The notes under the pieces were generated by a model that was given only the letters and a program-made list of their open reading frames with translations, did not search any database and was not told where the DNA came from. A stretch of DNA of 36,203 nucleotides from an uncultured Alphaproteobacteria bacterium. GTDB taxonomy: Bacteria; Pseudomonadota; Alphaproteobacteria; Rhizobiales; Aestuariivirgaceae. The stretch spans positions 1-36,203 of the forward strand of contig CALMWF010000005.1 of the NCBI GenBank assembly GCA_937873445.1, given 5' to 3'. Within the stretch, counting starts at the first letter, position 1, and each line of letters starts with the position of its first letter. A program made the position numbers and the translations under genes. This document shows, one piece after another, positions 8,745 to 17,263 of the stretch.

Positions 8745-9877
8745 AACCTGGCGGGCAGCATGAGGATGAGGGCCAGCGCCGCCGCCACCACCACAGCGGA
8801 AAAGCCATAGGCGCCGGAGACGGAGGTCCAGGTGGCCACCAGACCGAAGGCCCAGGGTGCGAGAATGCGGGGTGCCCCCGCCACCCCGGCAAGAAAGCCC
8901 AGCGCACCGGCCCGGTTGGCCGGTGCGGTGCCCGCCGCCAGCGCATAGAGGCAGGGGCAGAGCAGGGCGAGCCCTGCGCCCACCCCGGCAAAGGCCAGCA
9001 CATTGCCCAGAAATGACAGGTTGAGGCCAAGGGCAGCAAAGCTCAGCACGCTGATGATGAGGGAGGCCACCATGACGGGCTTTTCGCCGAAGCGGGCGCG
9101 CAGGGCATCACCCCGGAGGCGGACCAGAGCAGCACAGAAGCTGTAGAAGGCGGCCCCGGCTCCGGCAATGGCGGCCAGGCGCGGGGAAATGTCCTGCAAC
9201 AGTTTGGCCGACCAGATGAGGCTTGCGGTTTCGGCGGCGATGACCAGCCCCACCGCCAGGCCGAGCACGGCAAGCAGGCCATAGTTCAGCGGCGCATGGC
9301 CCTGGGGCGTGGCCGCGGGCAGAGGCCGCAGCGGCACATTACGGTGGACGAGGCTGACGGCAAGGGCATAGACCCCCGCCACCAGCAGGGCGGTGAGCCA
9401 CGGCCCCACCAGCACGCTGGTGAGGCTGGAAAGCAGGGCAAAGACCGCCACCATGAGCGAGCCTGCGGCGTGGAACCCCATGAAAATGGGGCGCTGCATG
9501 TCATGTTCAATGGCCGAAGCCTCGGCATTGATGAACAGATCACCCAGGCCATAGGCAAAGCCGAAGATGATGAAGGCGGCGGCCAGACTCATGGGGCTGC
9601 GGGCCAATAGAAAGAGCGCGATGGCCGCCGCCACCAGCGGCAGCACGGCGAGCAGCAGGTGGCGCACCGGGATGTGACGGGAAAGACGACCGCCCAGCAC
9701 CATGGCAAGAATGGTGGCCGCGGTGGCCACGGTGGCCATGATGCCGAAATGATATTCATCAACCCCGGCATTGCTCATGACGGTGGGAATGGAGCCGGAC
9801 CAGGCACCGGTGGAGGTGCCAAAGGCGGCAAAACCGGCCAGCAGGGCAGCGCGGGGGGAGGACAGAGAGAGCGGCAT
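8741..9877 (-). CDS. MFS transporter
   Basis: 378 residues, nearly all hydrophobic, with about 12 predicted membrane helices and the MFS motif A-like loop GGRLSRHIPVRH after the second helix. A second copy occurs in the C-terminal half near RLRGDALRARFGEKP. The protein resembles small MFS efflux proteins of the YbjJ type (inner-membrane, substrate unknown). Start at the ATG at 9877 has GGGAGGG about 8 nt before it. It is tail-to-tail with terC, the two stops overlapping in CTAG at 8741-8744. No neighbour gives a clue to its substrate. Confidence 0.88.
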   Translation of the reverse strand: MPLSLSSPRAALLAGFAAFGTSTGAWSGSIPTVMSNAGVDEYHFGIMATVATAATILAMVLGGRLSRHIPVRHLLLAVLPLVAAAIALFLLARSPMSLAAAFIIFGFAYGLGDLFINAEASAIEHDMQRPIFMGFHAAGSLMVAVFALLSSLTSVLVGPWLTALLVAGVYALAVSLVHRNVPLRPLPAATPQGHAPLNYGLLAVLGLAVGLVIAAETASLIWSAKLLQDISPRLAAIAGAGAAFYSFCAALVRLRGDALRARFGEKPVMVASLIISVLSFAALGLNLSFLGNVLAFAGVGAGLALLCPCLYALAAGTAPANRAGALGFLAGVAGAPRILAPWAFGLVATWTSVSGAYGFSAVVVAAALALILMLPARF

Positions 9878-9975
9878 GGAGCGCCCTCCCTATAGGGTTT
9901 TGCCGGGCAGGGGAATGAGGCGGCAAAGATTATTTTGAGCGTCTTTCCCGCCCCTTACCATCCGCCCTGCGGCTC

Positions 9976-9998
9976 ACCCTCTCCCCTGTGGAGAGGGT
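9976..9998. repeat. CCCTCTCC-type palindrome
   Basis: ACCCTCTC (9976-9983), loop CCCTGTG, and GAGAGGGT (9991-9998) form a perfect 8-bp stem just after the stop of the - strand GS-like gene. Similar CCCTCTCC/GGAGAGGG palindromes are scattered between genes in many proteobacterial genomes. There is no T tract on either side, so it is not a classical terminator, although it may end or stabilise the transcript of the GS-like gene. Confidence 0.55.
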
Positions 9999-10006
9999 TG
10001 AGGAAA

Positions 10007-11386
10007 TCACACCGTCCGCAGATACCATTCAAAGTCGCGGGCGATGGGTTCGGCGTAGAAGCGGTCGGCCTCCACTTCCTTCAGCGTGCAATAGGTATCG
10101 ACGAATTCCTTGCCGAAATATTCCTTGAGGATGGAGGCGCGCCAGAAGGCGTCCACCGCGTCATACCAGTTGCCGGGTATGTATTTGGCGCGGCGTTCAT
10201 AGCCGTTGCCCACCACCGGGTTGCCCGGCTCCACCTTTTCGGTGATGCCGTGGTGCATGCCCGCCAGAATGGCCCCCATGACCAGATAGGGATTGGCATC
10301 GGCGCCGGACGGCCGGTGCTCGATGTGGCAGCCCTGGGGCGGGCCCGCGGGAATGCGCAGCGACACGGTGCGGTTGTTGATGCCCCAGCTGGCCGAAACC
10401 GGCGCATAGGAATTGCGCCGGAAGCGCCGGTAGGAATTGGCGTTGGGGGCGAAGATCAGCATGGATTCCGCCATGGCCGCCTTCATGCCGCCGATGGCAT
10501 GGAGCAGCAGTTCATTCTGCATCGGGTCTTCGGCGGCAAACAGGTTGTGGCCCTGTTCATCGGCCAGACTGATGTGAATGTGCATGCCGGAGCCGGTCCA
10601 TTCCGAATAGGGCTTGGCCATGAAGGTGGCGGCCATGCCATGCTGTTCGGCGGTGGCCTTGATCAGGCGCTTCAGCATGATGGCCTCATCGCAGGCCTTC
10701 ACCACATCGGCGCGGTGACGCAGCACGATTTCCATCTGCCCCGGCGCATATTCCGAGATCAGCGTCTTGGCGGGCAGGCCCTGCGCATCGCAATAGGCAT
10801 AGAGATCGCGGAAGAAGGGGCCATAGTCTTCCAGATCCTGCAGGTAATAGGCCTGATAGTGCATGGGCCGCGATTCATTGATGAGCGACTGGGGCGCCTG
10901 CGGCCTGCCCTCAAGGGCCGCCTTGCGATCCATCAGGAAGAATTCCAGTTCCACCGCACCCACCGGCGTCATCTTCAGTTCTTCCTTGAAGCGGGTGACG
11001 ATCTTGTCCAGCGCATTGCGCGGGTCGGCATAGTGGGGGGTGCCGTCCAGCTCATGCACGGTGGTGAGATATTGCGCCGAGGGTTCGGCCGCCCAGGGCA
11101 TGCGCTTCATGGTGCCAGGAATGGGCCACATGAGAAGGTCGCGGTCGCCCTCGTCAAAGACCAGGCCGGTTTCCGGCACGTCCTGGCCGGTCACGTCCAG
11201 CACCAGGGCGGAAATGGGCATGAAGCGGCCATCGCGCCAGGCTGGGGCCACCTCGTCGGCGCGCAGCACCTTGCCGCGGGCCACGCCACACAGATCGGTC
11301 CAGACAAGGTGGAAGGACTGAATATCAGGATTGGCTTCAATGAAGGCGCGCGCTTCGGCATCGCGGTGAGGGAATACGACAGACAT
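10007..11386 (-). CDS. Glutamine synthetase family protein, gamma-glutamylputrescine synthetase-like (PuuA type)
   Basis: 459 residues. The N-terminal beta-grasp portion has VWTDLCGVARGKVLRADE, and the catalytic barrel shows the glutamine synthetase metal and substrate motifs: GAVELEFFLM, ISEYAPGQMEIVLRH, GSGMHIHISL, NSYRRFRRNSYAPVSASWG and HRPSGADANPYL. PuuA-type enzymes use ATP to join the gamma-carboxyl of glutamate to an amine such as putrescine. The ATG at 11386 is preferred because GGAGAGACCC precedes it; an ATG at 11398 is possible. It lies 33 nt downstream of a class III aminotransferase on the same strand, which fits amine catabolism. Substrate cannot be read from the sequence. Confidence 0.88.
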   Translation of the reverse strand: MSVVFPHRDAEARAFIEANPDIQSFHLVWTDLCGVARGKVLRADEVAPAWRDGRFMPISALVLDVTGQDVPETGLVFDEGDRDLLMWPIPGTMKRMPWAAEPSAQYLTTVHELDGTPHYADPRNALDKIVTRFKEELKMTPVGAVELEFFLMDRKAALEGRPQAPQSLINESRPMHYQAYYLQDLEDYGPFFRDLYAYCDAQGLPAKTLISEYAPGQMEIVLRHRADVVKACDEAIMLKRLIKATAEQHGMAATFMAKPYSEWTGSGMHIHISLADEQGHNLFAAEDPMQNELLLHAIGGMKAAMAESMLIFAPNANSYRRFRRNSYAPVSASWGINNRTVSLRIPAGPPQGCHIEHRPSGADANPYLVMGAILAGMHHGITEKVEPGNPVVGNGYERRAKYIPGNWYDAVDAFWRASILKEYFGKEFVDTYCTLKEVEADRFYAEPIARDFEWYLRTV

Positions 11387-11419
11387 GGGTCTCTCCATTC
11401 GTCCGGCCCCGGGGGGCCA

Positions 11420-12817
11420 TCAGCTCTTCAGTTCAGCGACACAACTGTCGAGAGTGGTGAGGAGCCTGTTCACATGAGCCTCGGTCGTGGCGGGACAGAT
11501 GAGCATCATGTTGTGGAAGGGGGTGATGATGACACCGCGATTGAGGAGGTAGTGATGGATGGCCTCATCAAGGGGCTGGTGGATCACCCTGGCCGCCTCA
11601 CCGCCGTTTTTGGGCGGGGTGGCCACGCACATGAACTCCACACGGGCACCCGCGCGGGTCACGTGCCAGGGCAGGCCATGTTTGATGATCACCTGGGCAA
11701 TGCCCTTTTCGAGTTTTTTGGCCAGTGCAATGAGCGGCGCATAGGCCTTGTCGGTGAAATAGTTCTCCAGCACGGCGCGCATCAGCGCCAGCTGGATGCG
11801 TGAGCCGGACAGGGTGGTGCCGATGCCGGAATGGCCGGGGGTGCGGGTTTTGAGGAAATCGTTGACCCGGTCGGCAAAGGCGGCGGACAAGCCATAGACG
11901 GCGGCTGGAATGCCGCCCGCCAGGGGCTTGCCCATCACCAGACCATCGGGTTTCAGGCCATGGGCGCCGGTGTAGCCGCCGGGGCCGGAGGAGATGCAGT
12001 GCGTCTCGTCAAGGATGAGCAGGGTGCCGGTCTTTTCCGTGGCGGCGCGCAGGTGGTCGAGAAAGCCCGGCTGCGGCAGCACCATGCCGACATTGGTCAT
12101 GATGGGTTCGGCCAGCACGCAGGCCACATCCCCGTCCGCAAGGGCGGCATCGAGGGCGGCGGGATCGTTGAACTCCACCACCCTGGTCAGGCTGGTGAGG
12201 TCGCGCACCTCGCCAATGAGGGCCGGATCGGCCACCGGCCTGCCGTTTTCAAGGCTGACGAAGGTTTCATCAACGGCGCCGTGATAGGCATGGTTGAAAA
12301 CCAGGATTTTCCTGCGGCCGGTGACGGCGCGGGCCCAGCGCAGGATGGAGCGGTTGGCGTCCGAGGCGGTGGCCGTCACCTGCCACACCGGCAGGCCGAA
12401 GGCCCTTTCCAGCAGGTCGCCCACCACGGCGGCATCGGGCGAGGGCATCATGGTGGTGAAGCCGTGAGCCCCCTCGCGCTGCAGGGCCGCCACCACCGGC
12501 GGCGGCGAATGGCCGAACATGGCCCCGGTGTCGCCCAGGCAGAAATCAACATAGGCATGGCCGTCGGCGTCGGTGACGTCCACGCCCACGGCGCTGGCCA
12601 CAAAGAGCGGAAAGGGCATGCCCCAGTCCACCATCCAGTGCATGGGCACGCCGCGCAGCCAGTTGCGCGCCGTCCTGCGGGAAAGATCTTCCGATTTCGG
12701 GTTGCGCTGGGTGAAGAAGTGCTCTTCACGCTCCAGCATGGCCTTGATGGCGCTTTCCCCAGGGTTTGCCCCCATGATGCCCTGCATGGTTGTTGTCGTT
12801 GGCCAAGAGTAAGCCAT
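11420..12817 (-). CDS. Class III PLP aminotransferase (GSA-aminomutase-like)
   Basis: 465 residues, fold type I PLP enzyme. Visible motifs are HAYHGAVDE, LILDETHC with Asp270 to hold the pyridine nitrogen, and GLVMGKPLAGGIPAAVYG with Lys297 as the Schiff-base lysine. The set ILDETH followed by GKPLAGG is closest to the glutamate-1-semialdehyde aminomutase-like and aspartate aminotransferase family branch, not to GabT itself. True HemL is unlikely because of the long N-terminus and the catabolic neighbours. It probably transfers an amino group from an omega-amino compound. It forms an operon with the PuuA-like gene downstream. No strong ribosome binding site is seen for this start; the ATG at 12787 is an alternative. 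Confidence 0.85.
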   Translation of the reverse strand: MAYSWPTTTTMQGIMGANPGESAIKAMLEREEHFFTQRNPKSEDLSRRTARNWLRGVPMHWMVDWGMPFPLFVASAVGVDVTDADGHAYVDFCLGDTGAMFGHSPPPVVAALQREGAHGFTTMMPSPDAAVVGDLLERAFGLPVWQVTATASDANRSILRWARAVTGRRKILVFNHAYHGAVDETFVSLENGRPVADPALIGEVRDLTSLTRVVEFNDPAALDAALADGDVACVLAEPIMTNVGMVLPQPGFLDHLRAATEKTGTLLILDETHCISSGPGGYTGAHGLKPDGLVMGKPLAGGIPAAVYGLSAAFADRVNDFLKTRTPGHSGIGTTLSGSRIQLALMRAVLENYFTDKAYAPLIALAKKLEKGIAQVIIKHGLPWHVTRAGARVEFMCVATPPKNGGEAARVIHQPLDEAIHHYLLNRGVIITPFHNMMLICPATTEAHVNRLLTTLDSCVAELKS

Positions 12818-12900
12818 GCCGGCATTACGAAAACAACCCCCATGGATTTACGGCACAGAATCTGTTTTGTTTGCAGTGCAGCAAGAGGAAGGGTCAGCCC

Positions 12901-13746
12901 ATGTCGCGCATTGTCTTTGTCAACGGCAGTTATGTTCCGGAAGGTGAGGCGAAAATCTCGGTGTTTGACCGGGGGTTCATCTTCGGCGACGGGATTTACG
13001 AAGTGACGGCCGTGGTGGGCGGCAGGCTGGTGGATTTCGACAGCCATATGGAGCGGCTGGACCGGTCGCTGCGCGAGGTCAGGATTGCCCGGCCGGCCAG
13101 CACAGACGCGCTGCGCGCCATGCACATGGAACTGGTGAAGAAAAACAGCCTGAAGGAAGGCTGGATCTATATGCAGGTGACGCGCGGGGCCGCCGACCGC
13201 GACTTCAAGTTCCCGGAAGGGGTGGCCCCCACTCTCATCGCCTTCACCAAGGCGGGGGCGCTGGTGGACAATCCCAATGCGGTTTCCGGCGTTAAGGTGG
13301 TGACGGTGCCGGACATTCGCTGGCTCCGGCGCGACATCAAGACGGTGATGCTGCTGGGTCCGGTGCTGGGCAAGCAGGAGGCCCATGAAAAGGGCGCCTT
13401 TGAAGCGTGGATGGTGGAGGACGGCAAGGTGACGGAGGGCACCTCGTCCAATGCCTATATCGTCAAGGACGGCAAGGTCATCACGCGCGGCCTGTCCAAC
13501 CGCATTCTCGCCGGCTGCACGCGCAAGGCGCTGATGCGGCTGGCCCAGGAGCACAAGGTGACCATTGAGGAGCGGCTGTTCACGCCGGAGGAGGCATATG
13601 CCGCCGACGAGGCCTTCCTCACCAGCGCCACCACCTTTGTCATGCCCATTGTGGAAATTGACGGCAAGCGCATTGGCGGCGGCCAGCCGGGACCGGTGGC
13701 CCGGGCGCTGCGCACATACTATCTCGACGAAGTGGCAAAGGGGTAG
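12901..13746 (+). CDS. D-amino acid aminotransferase, class IV PLP
   Basis: 281 residues, the normal length for D-alanine aminotransferase (Dat). Motifs are FVNGSYVP at the N-terminus, VFDRGFIFGDGIYEV, the Schiff-base Lys147 in RRDIKTVMLLGPVLGKQEA, Glu179 in KVTEGTSSN for the pyridine nitrogen, and FLTSATTFVMPIVEIDG. It would interconvert D-alanine and D-glutamate with their keto acids in the cytoplasm. ATG 12901 follows AGAGGAAGGG. The gene is divergent from the class III aminotransferase across 83 nt and convergent with the GMC gene. A branched-chain activity is possible within class IV but the DRGF-FGDG pattern favours Dat. Confidence 0.9.
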   Translation: MSRIVFVNGSYVPEGEAKISVFDRGFIFGDGIYEVTAVVGGRLVDFDSHMERLDRSLREVRIARPASTDALRAMHMELVKKNSLKEGWIYMQVTRGAADRDFKFPEGVAPTLIAFTKAGALVDNPNAVSGVKVVTVPDIRWLRRDIKTVMLLGPVLGKQEAHEKGAFEAWMVEDGKVTEGTSSNAYIVKDGKVITRGLSNRILAGCTRKALMRLAQEHKVTIEERLFTPEEAYAADEAFLTSATTFVMPIVEIDGKRIGGGQPGPVARALRTYYLDEVAKG

Positions 13747-13787
13747 AGCGTCCGAAAAGTCTGCACCTTACGGATAAGGGGATGGGT

Positions 13788-15449
13788 TTAGCGCTGACTC
13801 GTCTCCCAGGCGGGATTGATCCAGGGCACCAGATTTGAGGGCGCAAGGCTGCGGCCGAGAATGTGATCGGAGGCCTTTTCGCCGATCATCAGGGTGGGCG
13901 CATTGAGATTGGCATTGGTCACCTGAGGCATAATGGAACTGTCGGCCACCCGCAGGTTTTCGATGCCGATGACCCGGCATTCGGGATCAACCACCGCCAG
14001 CGGATCATCCTTGGCGCCCATCCGGCAGGTGCCGCAGGGGTGATAGGCGCTTTCGGCGTGTTCGCGGATGAAGGCGTCGATCTGGTCATCACTCTCCACC
14101 CCGGGGCCGGGCTGGATTTCGCCATCGGCATGGGCGGCCATGGCGGGCTGGCGGAACAGTTCGCGCGTCAGGCGCACGCAGCGGCGGAATTCGTCCCAGT
14201 CGTCCGGGTGCGACATGTAATTGAACAGAATGCTCGGCGCCTCGTGCGGGTCTTGGCTGCGGGCGCGGACGAAGCCCCGCGACTTGGACCGCATGGGGCC
14301 GACATGAACCTGAAAGCCATGGCCCTTGAAGGCGGCCCGGCCGTCATAGCGCATGGCGGCGGGCAGGAAGTGATACTGGATGTCGGGGTATTTGATGCCG
14401 GCGCGGGACCGGATGAAGCCGCAGCTTTCAAAGTGATTGGTGGCGCCAAGGCCGGTGCGGAAGAGAAGCCATTCCAGACCGATCAAGCCCTTGGACACGA
14501 GGTTGAGCTTGGAATGGAGCGTGACCGGCTGCTTGGCCCTGATCTGGAAATAGATCTCCATGTGGTCCTGGAGATTTTCGCCGACCCCGACGCGCTCATG
14601 CAGAACGGGAATGCCCGCCGCCCGAAGCACGGAACCGGGGCCGATGCCGGACAACTGCAACAGCTTGGGCGAGTTGATGGCCGAGGCGGCGATGATGACC
14701 TCGCGCCGGGCCCTGGCCATGAGCGGCTCGCCACCCATGTCATATTCCACGCCCACTGCCTTGCGGCCCTCCAGCACGACGCGGCGGGCAAAGGCGTGGG
14801 TGACCAGCTTTACCTTGCCGGTCTTCAGGGCGGGGCGCAGATAGGCATTGGCGGCAGACCAGCGGAAACCGTTGTGCACGGTCATTTCCATATGGCCGAA
14901 ACCTTCCTGCTGGTGGCCATTATAATCGGCGGTGACGGCATAGCCCGCCTCGGCACCGGCCCTGATGAAGGCGTCATAGAGGGGGTTGAGGCGGCGGCCG
15001 CGGGTCACATGCATGGGGCCATCGGTGCCGCGCCAGCCGGCCTCGCCGTCGGCGGCGTGTTCCATGCGTTTGAAGTAGGGCAGCACATGGGCAAAGTCCC
15101 AGCCCGTGGCACCCATTTCGGCCCAGCTGTCAAAATCGCAGGCGTGGCCGCGGACATAGACCATGCCATTGATGGAGGACGAGCCGCCCACCACCTTGCC
15201 GCGCGGGGTGGCCAGCCTGCGGCCGCCAAGGTGCGGTTCCGGCTCGGTCATGAAGCCCCAGTTATAGAGCTTCATGTTCATGGGGTAGGACAGGGCCGAG
15301 GGCATCTGGATGAAGGGGCCGCGGTCGCTGCCGCCATATTCCAGCACCAGAACGGTGTTCTTGCCGTCTTCCGACAGGCGGCGGGCCAGCACGGAACCGG
15401 CAGAGCCTGAGCCCACCACGATGAAATCAAAGACCTGTTCTGCGCTCAT
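13788..15449 (-). CDS. betA: GMC oxidoreductase, probable choline dehydrogenase
   Basis: 553 residues, close to the 550-560 of BetA. The N-terminal FAD motif is [19 protein letters not shown]. Other GMC signatures are [34 protein letters not shown], and HPCGTCRMG with the active-site histidine region, then [23 protein letters not shown]. The C-terminal [15 protein letters not shown] matches the tail I recall for rhizobial BetA. It would oxidise choline to betaine aldehyde at the membrane. No betaine-aldehyde dehydrogenase (betB) or betI sits beside it, so another alcohol substrate is possible. The start overlaps the stop of the RpiR-type gene (ATGA), indicating co-transcription and coupling. 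Confidence 0.85.
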   Translation of the reverse strand: MSAEQVFDFIVVGSGSAGSVLARRLSEDGKNTVLVLEYGGSDRGPFIQMPSALSYPMNMKLYNWGFMTEPEPHLGGRRLATPRGKVVGGSSSINGMVYVRGHACDFDSWAEMGATGWDFAHVLPYFKRMEHAADGEAGWRGTDGPMHVTRGRRLNPLYDAFIRAGAEAGYAVTADYNGHQQEGFGHMEMTVHNGFRWSAANAYLRPALKTGKVKLVTHAFARRVVLEGRKAVGVEYDMGGEPLMARARREVIIAASAINSPKLLQLSGIGPGSVLRAAGIPVLHERVGVGENLQDHMEIYFQIRAKQPVTLHSKLNLVSKGLIGLEWLLFRTGLGATNHFESCGFIRSRAGIKYPDIQYHFLPAAMRYDGRAAFKGHGFQVHVGPMRSKSRGFVRARSQDPHEAPSILFNYMSHPDDWDEFRRCVRLTRELFRQPAMAAHADGEIQPGPGVESDDQIDAFIREHAESAYHPCGTCRMGAKDDPLAVVDPECRVIGIENLRVADSSIMPQVTNANLNAPTLMIGEKASDHILGRSLAPSNLVPWINPAWETSQR

Positions 15450-16315
15450 GATTTTCCACGCCGGAGCGTCTCATTGATGGTTTCAAGCCGGTGGATGCGC
15501 GCCTGCGTTTCCGGCCAGTTGTGATCAACCACCGCCGCCACCAGGCTTTCCGCCACGAACAGCGGCACCATGTTGGAATCCCAGCTGGACGGCACTTCAA
15601 TGCGCAGTGGCAGGGTCAGTCCGGCAATGCGGGCGATGGGTGACATCCACTGGTCGGTGATGAGCACGACTTCCGCTCCCTCGGCTTTCGCGGAAACGGC
15701 AAAGTCCAGCATGCGCGCGTCATAGCGGCGGACGTCAAAGACCAGCAGCACGTCACCCCTGGAAAGGTTGAGCAGATATTGCGGCCAGGCGGCCTGGGCC
15801 TCGGGCACCAGGTGAACGCCGGGCCTGGCCATGTGCAGGTGGGTGTGGAAATAGTGGGCCACGGCACCGGTGATGCGCCCGCCCATGATGTGGACGGACC
15901 GGCGGCGCGCCCCCAGAAGCCTGGCCACCGCATCAAACACCCGATGGTCCATGAGGCGGAGCGAGGCACGCATATTGTCCATGGCGGCATCGGCAAAGCG
16001 GTTGAGAATATGGGCATCCGGCGCTTCCGCCGCCCAGCGCTCATGCTTGGCGATGGGGTTTTGCAATTGCGCCGACAGTTCGCCGCGCAGGGCTTCCTGC
16101 AGGGCCGGAAAGCCGGAGAAGCCCAGCTTCTTGGCCAGCCGCAGCACCGAAGGCGTGCTGACCCCTGCCAGTCTGGCAAAGTCGGTGATGCTGGAGAGGC
16201 CCGCCACCGGATAGTCAGCAAAGAGAGCAGCCATCAGTTTTTTCTCGGCGGCGGTCAGAACGCCCGCCTTCATGCGCAATTTTTCGGCAACCGTGCTCTG
16301 TCTCTTGGCGCTCAT
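15446..16315 (-). CDS. MurR/RpiR family transcriptional regulator
   Basis: 289 residues in the standard two-domain form. Residues 1-80 form an HTH_6 helix-turn-helix ([13 protein letters not shown], then [36 protein letters not shown]). A C-terminal SIS sugar-phosphate-type sensing domain includes [21 protein letters not shown] and the [15 protein letters not shown] strand. RpiR proteins respond to phosphorylated or small polar metabolites. The gene is divergent from the + strand amidohydrolase/permease operon and overlaps the betA-like gene, so it probably controls both. The start has GGGGGGAAATGGC before the ATG. The effector is unknown. Confidence 0.9.
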   Translation of the reverse strand: MSAKRQSTVAEKLRMKAGVLTAAEKKLMAALFADYPVAGLSSITDFARLAGVSTPSVLRLAKKLGFSGFPALQEALRGELSAQLQNPIAKHERWAAEAPDAHILNRFADAAMDNMRASLRLMDHRVFDAVARLLGARRRSVHIMGGRITGAVAHYFHTHLHMARPGVHLVPEAQAAWPQYLLNLSRGDVLLVFDVRRYDARMLDFAVSAKAEGAEVVLITDQWMSPIARIAGLTLPLRIEVPSSWDSNMVPLFVAESLVAAVVDHNWPETQARIHRLETINETLRRGKS

Positions 16316-16350
16316 GCCATTTCCCCCCGCAGCGCACCACTGTAATGAAT

Positions 16351-16379
16351 TTGACAGGCATAAGACAATCTGAAATTAT
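16351..16379 (+). promoter_or_regulatory. Sigma70-type promoter of the 16417-22903 operon
   Basis: A perfect -35 TTGACA at 16351-16356 is followed, after 17 nt, by AATTAT at 16374-16379 (4 of 6 matches to TATAAT). The predicted transcript start near 16386 leaves about 30 nt before ATG 16417. It lies in the 101-bp divergent region shared with the RpiR gene. CTGT and ACAG, ten nt apart at 16340-16357, overlap the -35 and could be part of an operator, but that is weak. Confidence 0.65.
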
Positions 16380-16416
16380 CGCTTCAAGCCCGGTGCCAAG
16401 CCGGCGGGGAGGATAG

Positions 16417-17193
16417 ATGGGGACGAGCCTGCTTCGAGAAGAAGAAAGCCCTGCGATTCTGGTCAACGAAACCGGAGCCTCACCCTTTGTCCTGATTTGC
16501 GAACACGCCTCGAACCGTCTGCCTGCAGTGCTGGGCAGCCTTGGCCTTGCGCCGGAGGATATGACGCGCCACATCGCCTGGGACATTGGCGCCGATGCGG
16601 TGGCGCGGCTGTTGTCAGCCCGGCTTGATGCGCCGCTCATCATGCAGCGCTATTCGCGGCTTGCCTATGACTGCAACCGGCCGCCCGAATCGCCCGATGC
16701 CATGCCGGCGCTGAGCGAGATTTTCACCATTCCCGGCAATCAGTCTCTGACGCCTGCGCAGCGGCTGGCACGCATTGAGGAAATCTATCGGCCCTTTCAT
16801 GCCGCGGTGAGCCGCCTGCTCGACCGGCGGGCCGCGCTGGGTCAGGACACGATGGTGGTGTCCATTCACTCCTTCACCCCGGTTTACAAGGGCAAGCGCC
16901 GCACCCTGGAGGTGGGGGTTCTGTTTGACCGCGACGAACGCCTGGGCCGGCGCATACTGACCGGGCTTGCCGGGGTTGATGCCCGGGCCAATGAACCCTA
17001 CGGGCCGCAGGACGGGGTTCTGCATACCTTGAACATCCATGGCGCGGTGCGCGGGCTTGACCATGCCATGATTGAAATCCGCAATGATCTGATCTCGCAG
17101 CCGGAGGGCCAGAAGGCCTGGGCGGGGACAATCGGCGCGGTGTTAGAGCAACTCGTTATGCCGCAATCAAAAACACTGGCGGCGCGCGGGTGA
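16417..17193 (+). CDS. N-formylglutamate amidohydrolase family protein
   Basis: 258 residues. Family motifs are FVLICEHASNRLP near residue 30, DIGADAVARLLSARLDAPLI, YSRLAYDCNRPP, VVSIHSFTPVY, and HGAVRGLDHAMIEIRNDLI with the histidines and glutamate expected to bind zinc. Characterised members (HutG) hydrolyse N-formyl-L-glutamate in histidine degradation, but no hut genes are nearby. First place in an operon with a GS-like ligase suggests it may instead cleave a glutamyl amide; that is inference. ATG 16417 follows GGGGAGGAT. A 70-nt gap separates it from the permease gene. Confidence 0.85.
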   Translation: MGTSLLREEESPAILVNETGASPFVLICEHASNRLPAVLGSLGLAPEDMTRHIAWDIGADAVARLLSARLDAPLIMQRYSRLAYDCNRPPESPDAMPALSEIFTIPGNQSLTPAQRLARIEEIYRPFHAAVSRLLDRRAALGQDTMVVSIHSFTPVYKGKRRTLEVGVLFDRDERLGRRILTGLAGVDARANEPYGPQDGVLHTLNIHGAVRGLDHAMIEIRNDLISQPEGQKAWAGTIGAVLEQLVMPQSKTLAARG

Positions 17194-17263
17194 AGGGGAA
17201 ACGTGATTGACCGACGCCCGCCGGGAGACGGGCAGCAAGAGAAAGGGCCAAGCGGGGTGAAAC

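Noticed and set aside
9935-11803. A 622-codon + strand open frame opposite the GS-like and aminotransferase genes
   Set aside because: It is antisense to two genes with clear catalytic motifs, is rich in G, H and R, and arises from GC-rich third positions.
13863-15410. A 515-codon + strand open frame opposite the GMC oxidoreductase
   Set aside because: The GMC signatures are all on the - strand, and the antisense product is low-complexity.
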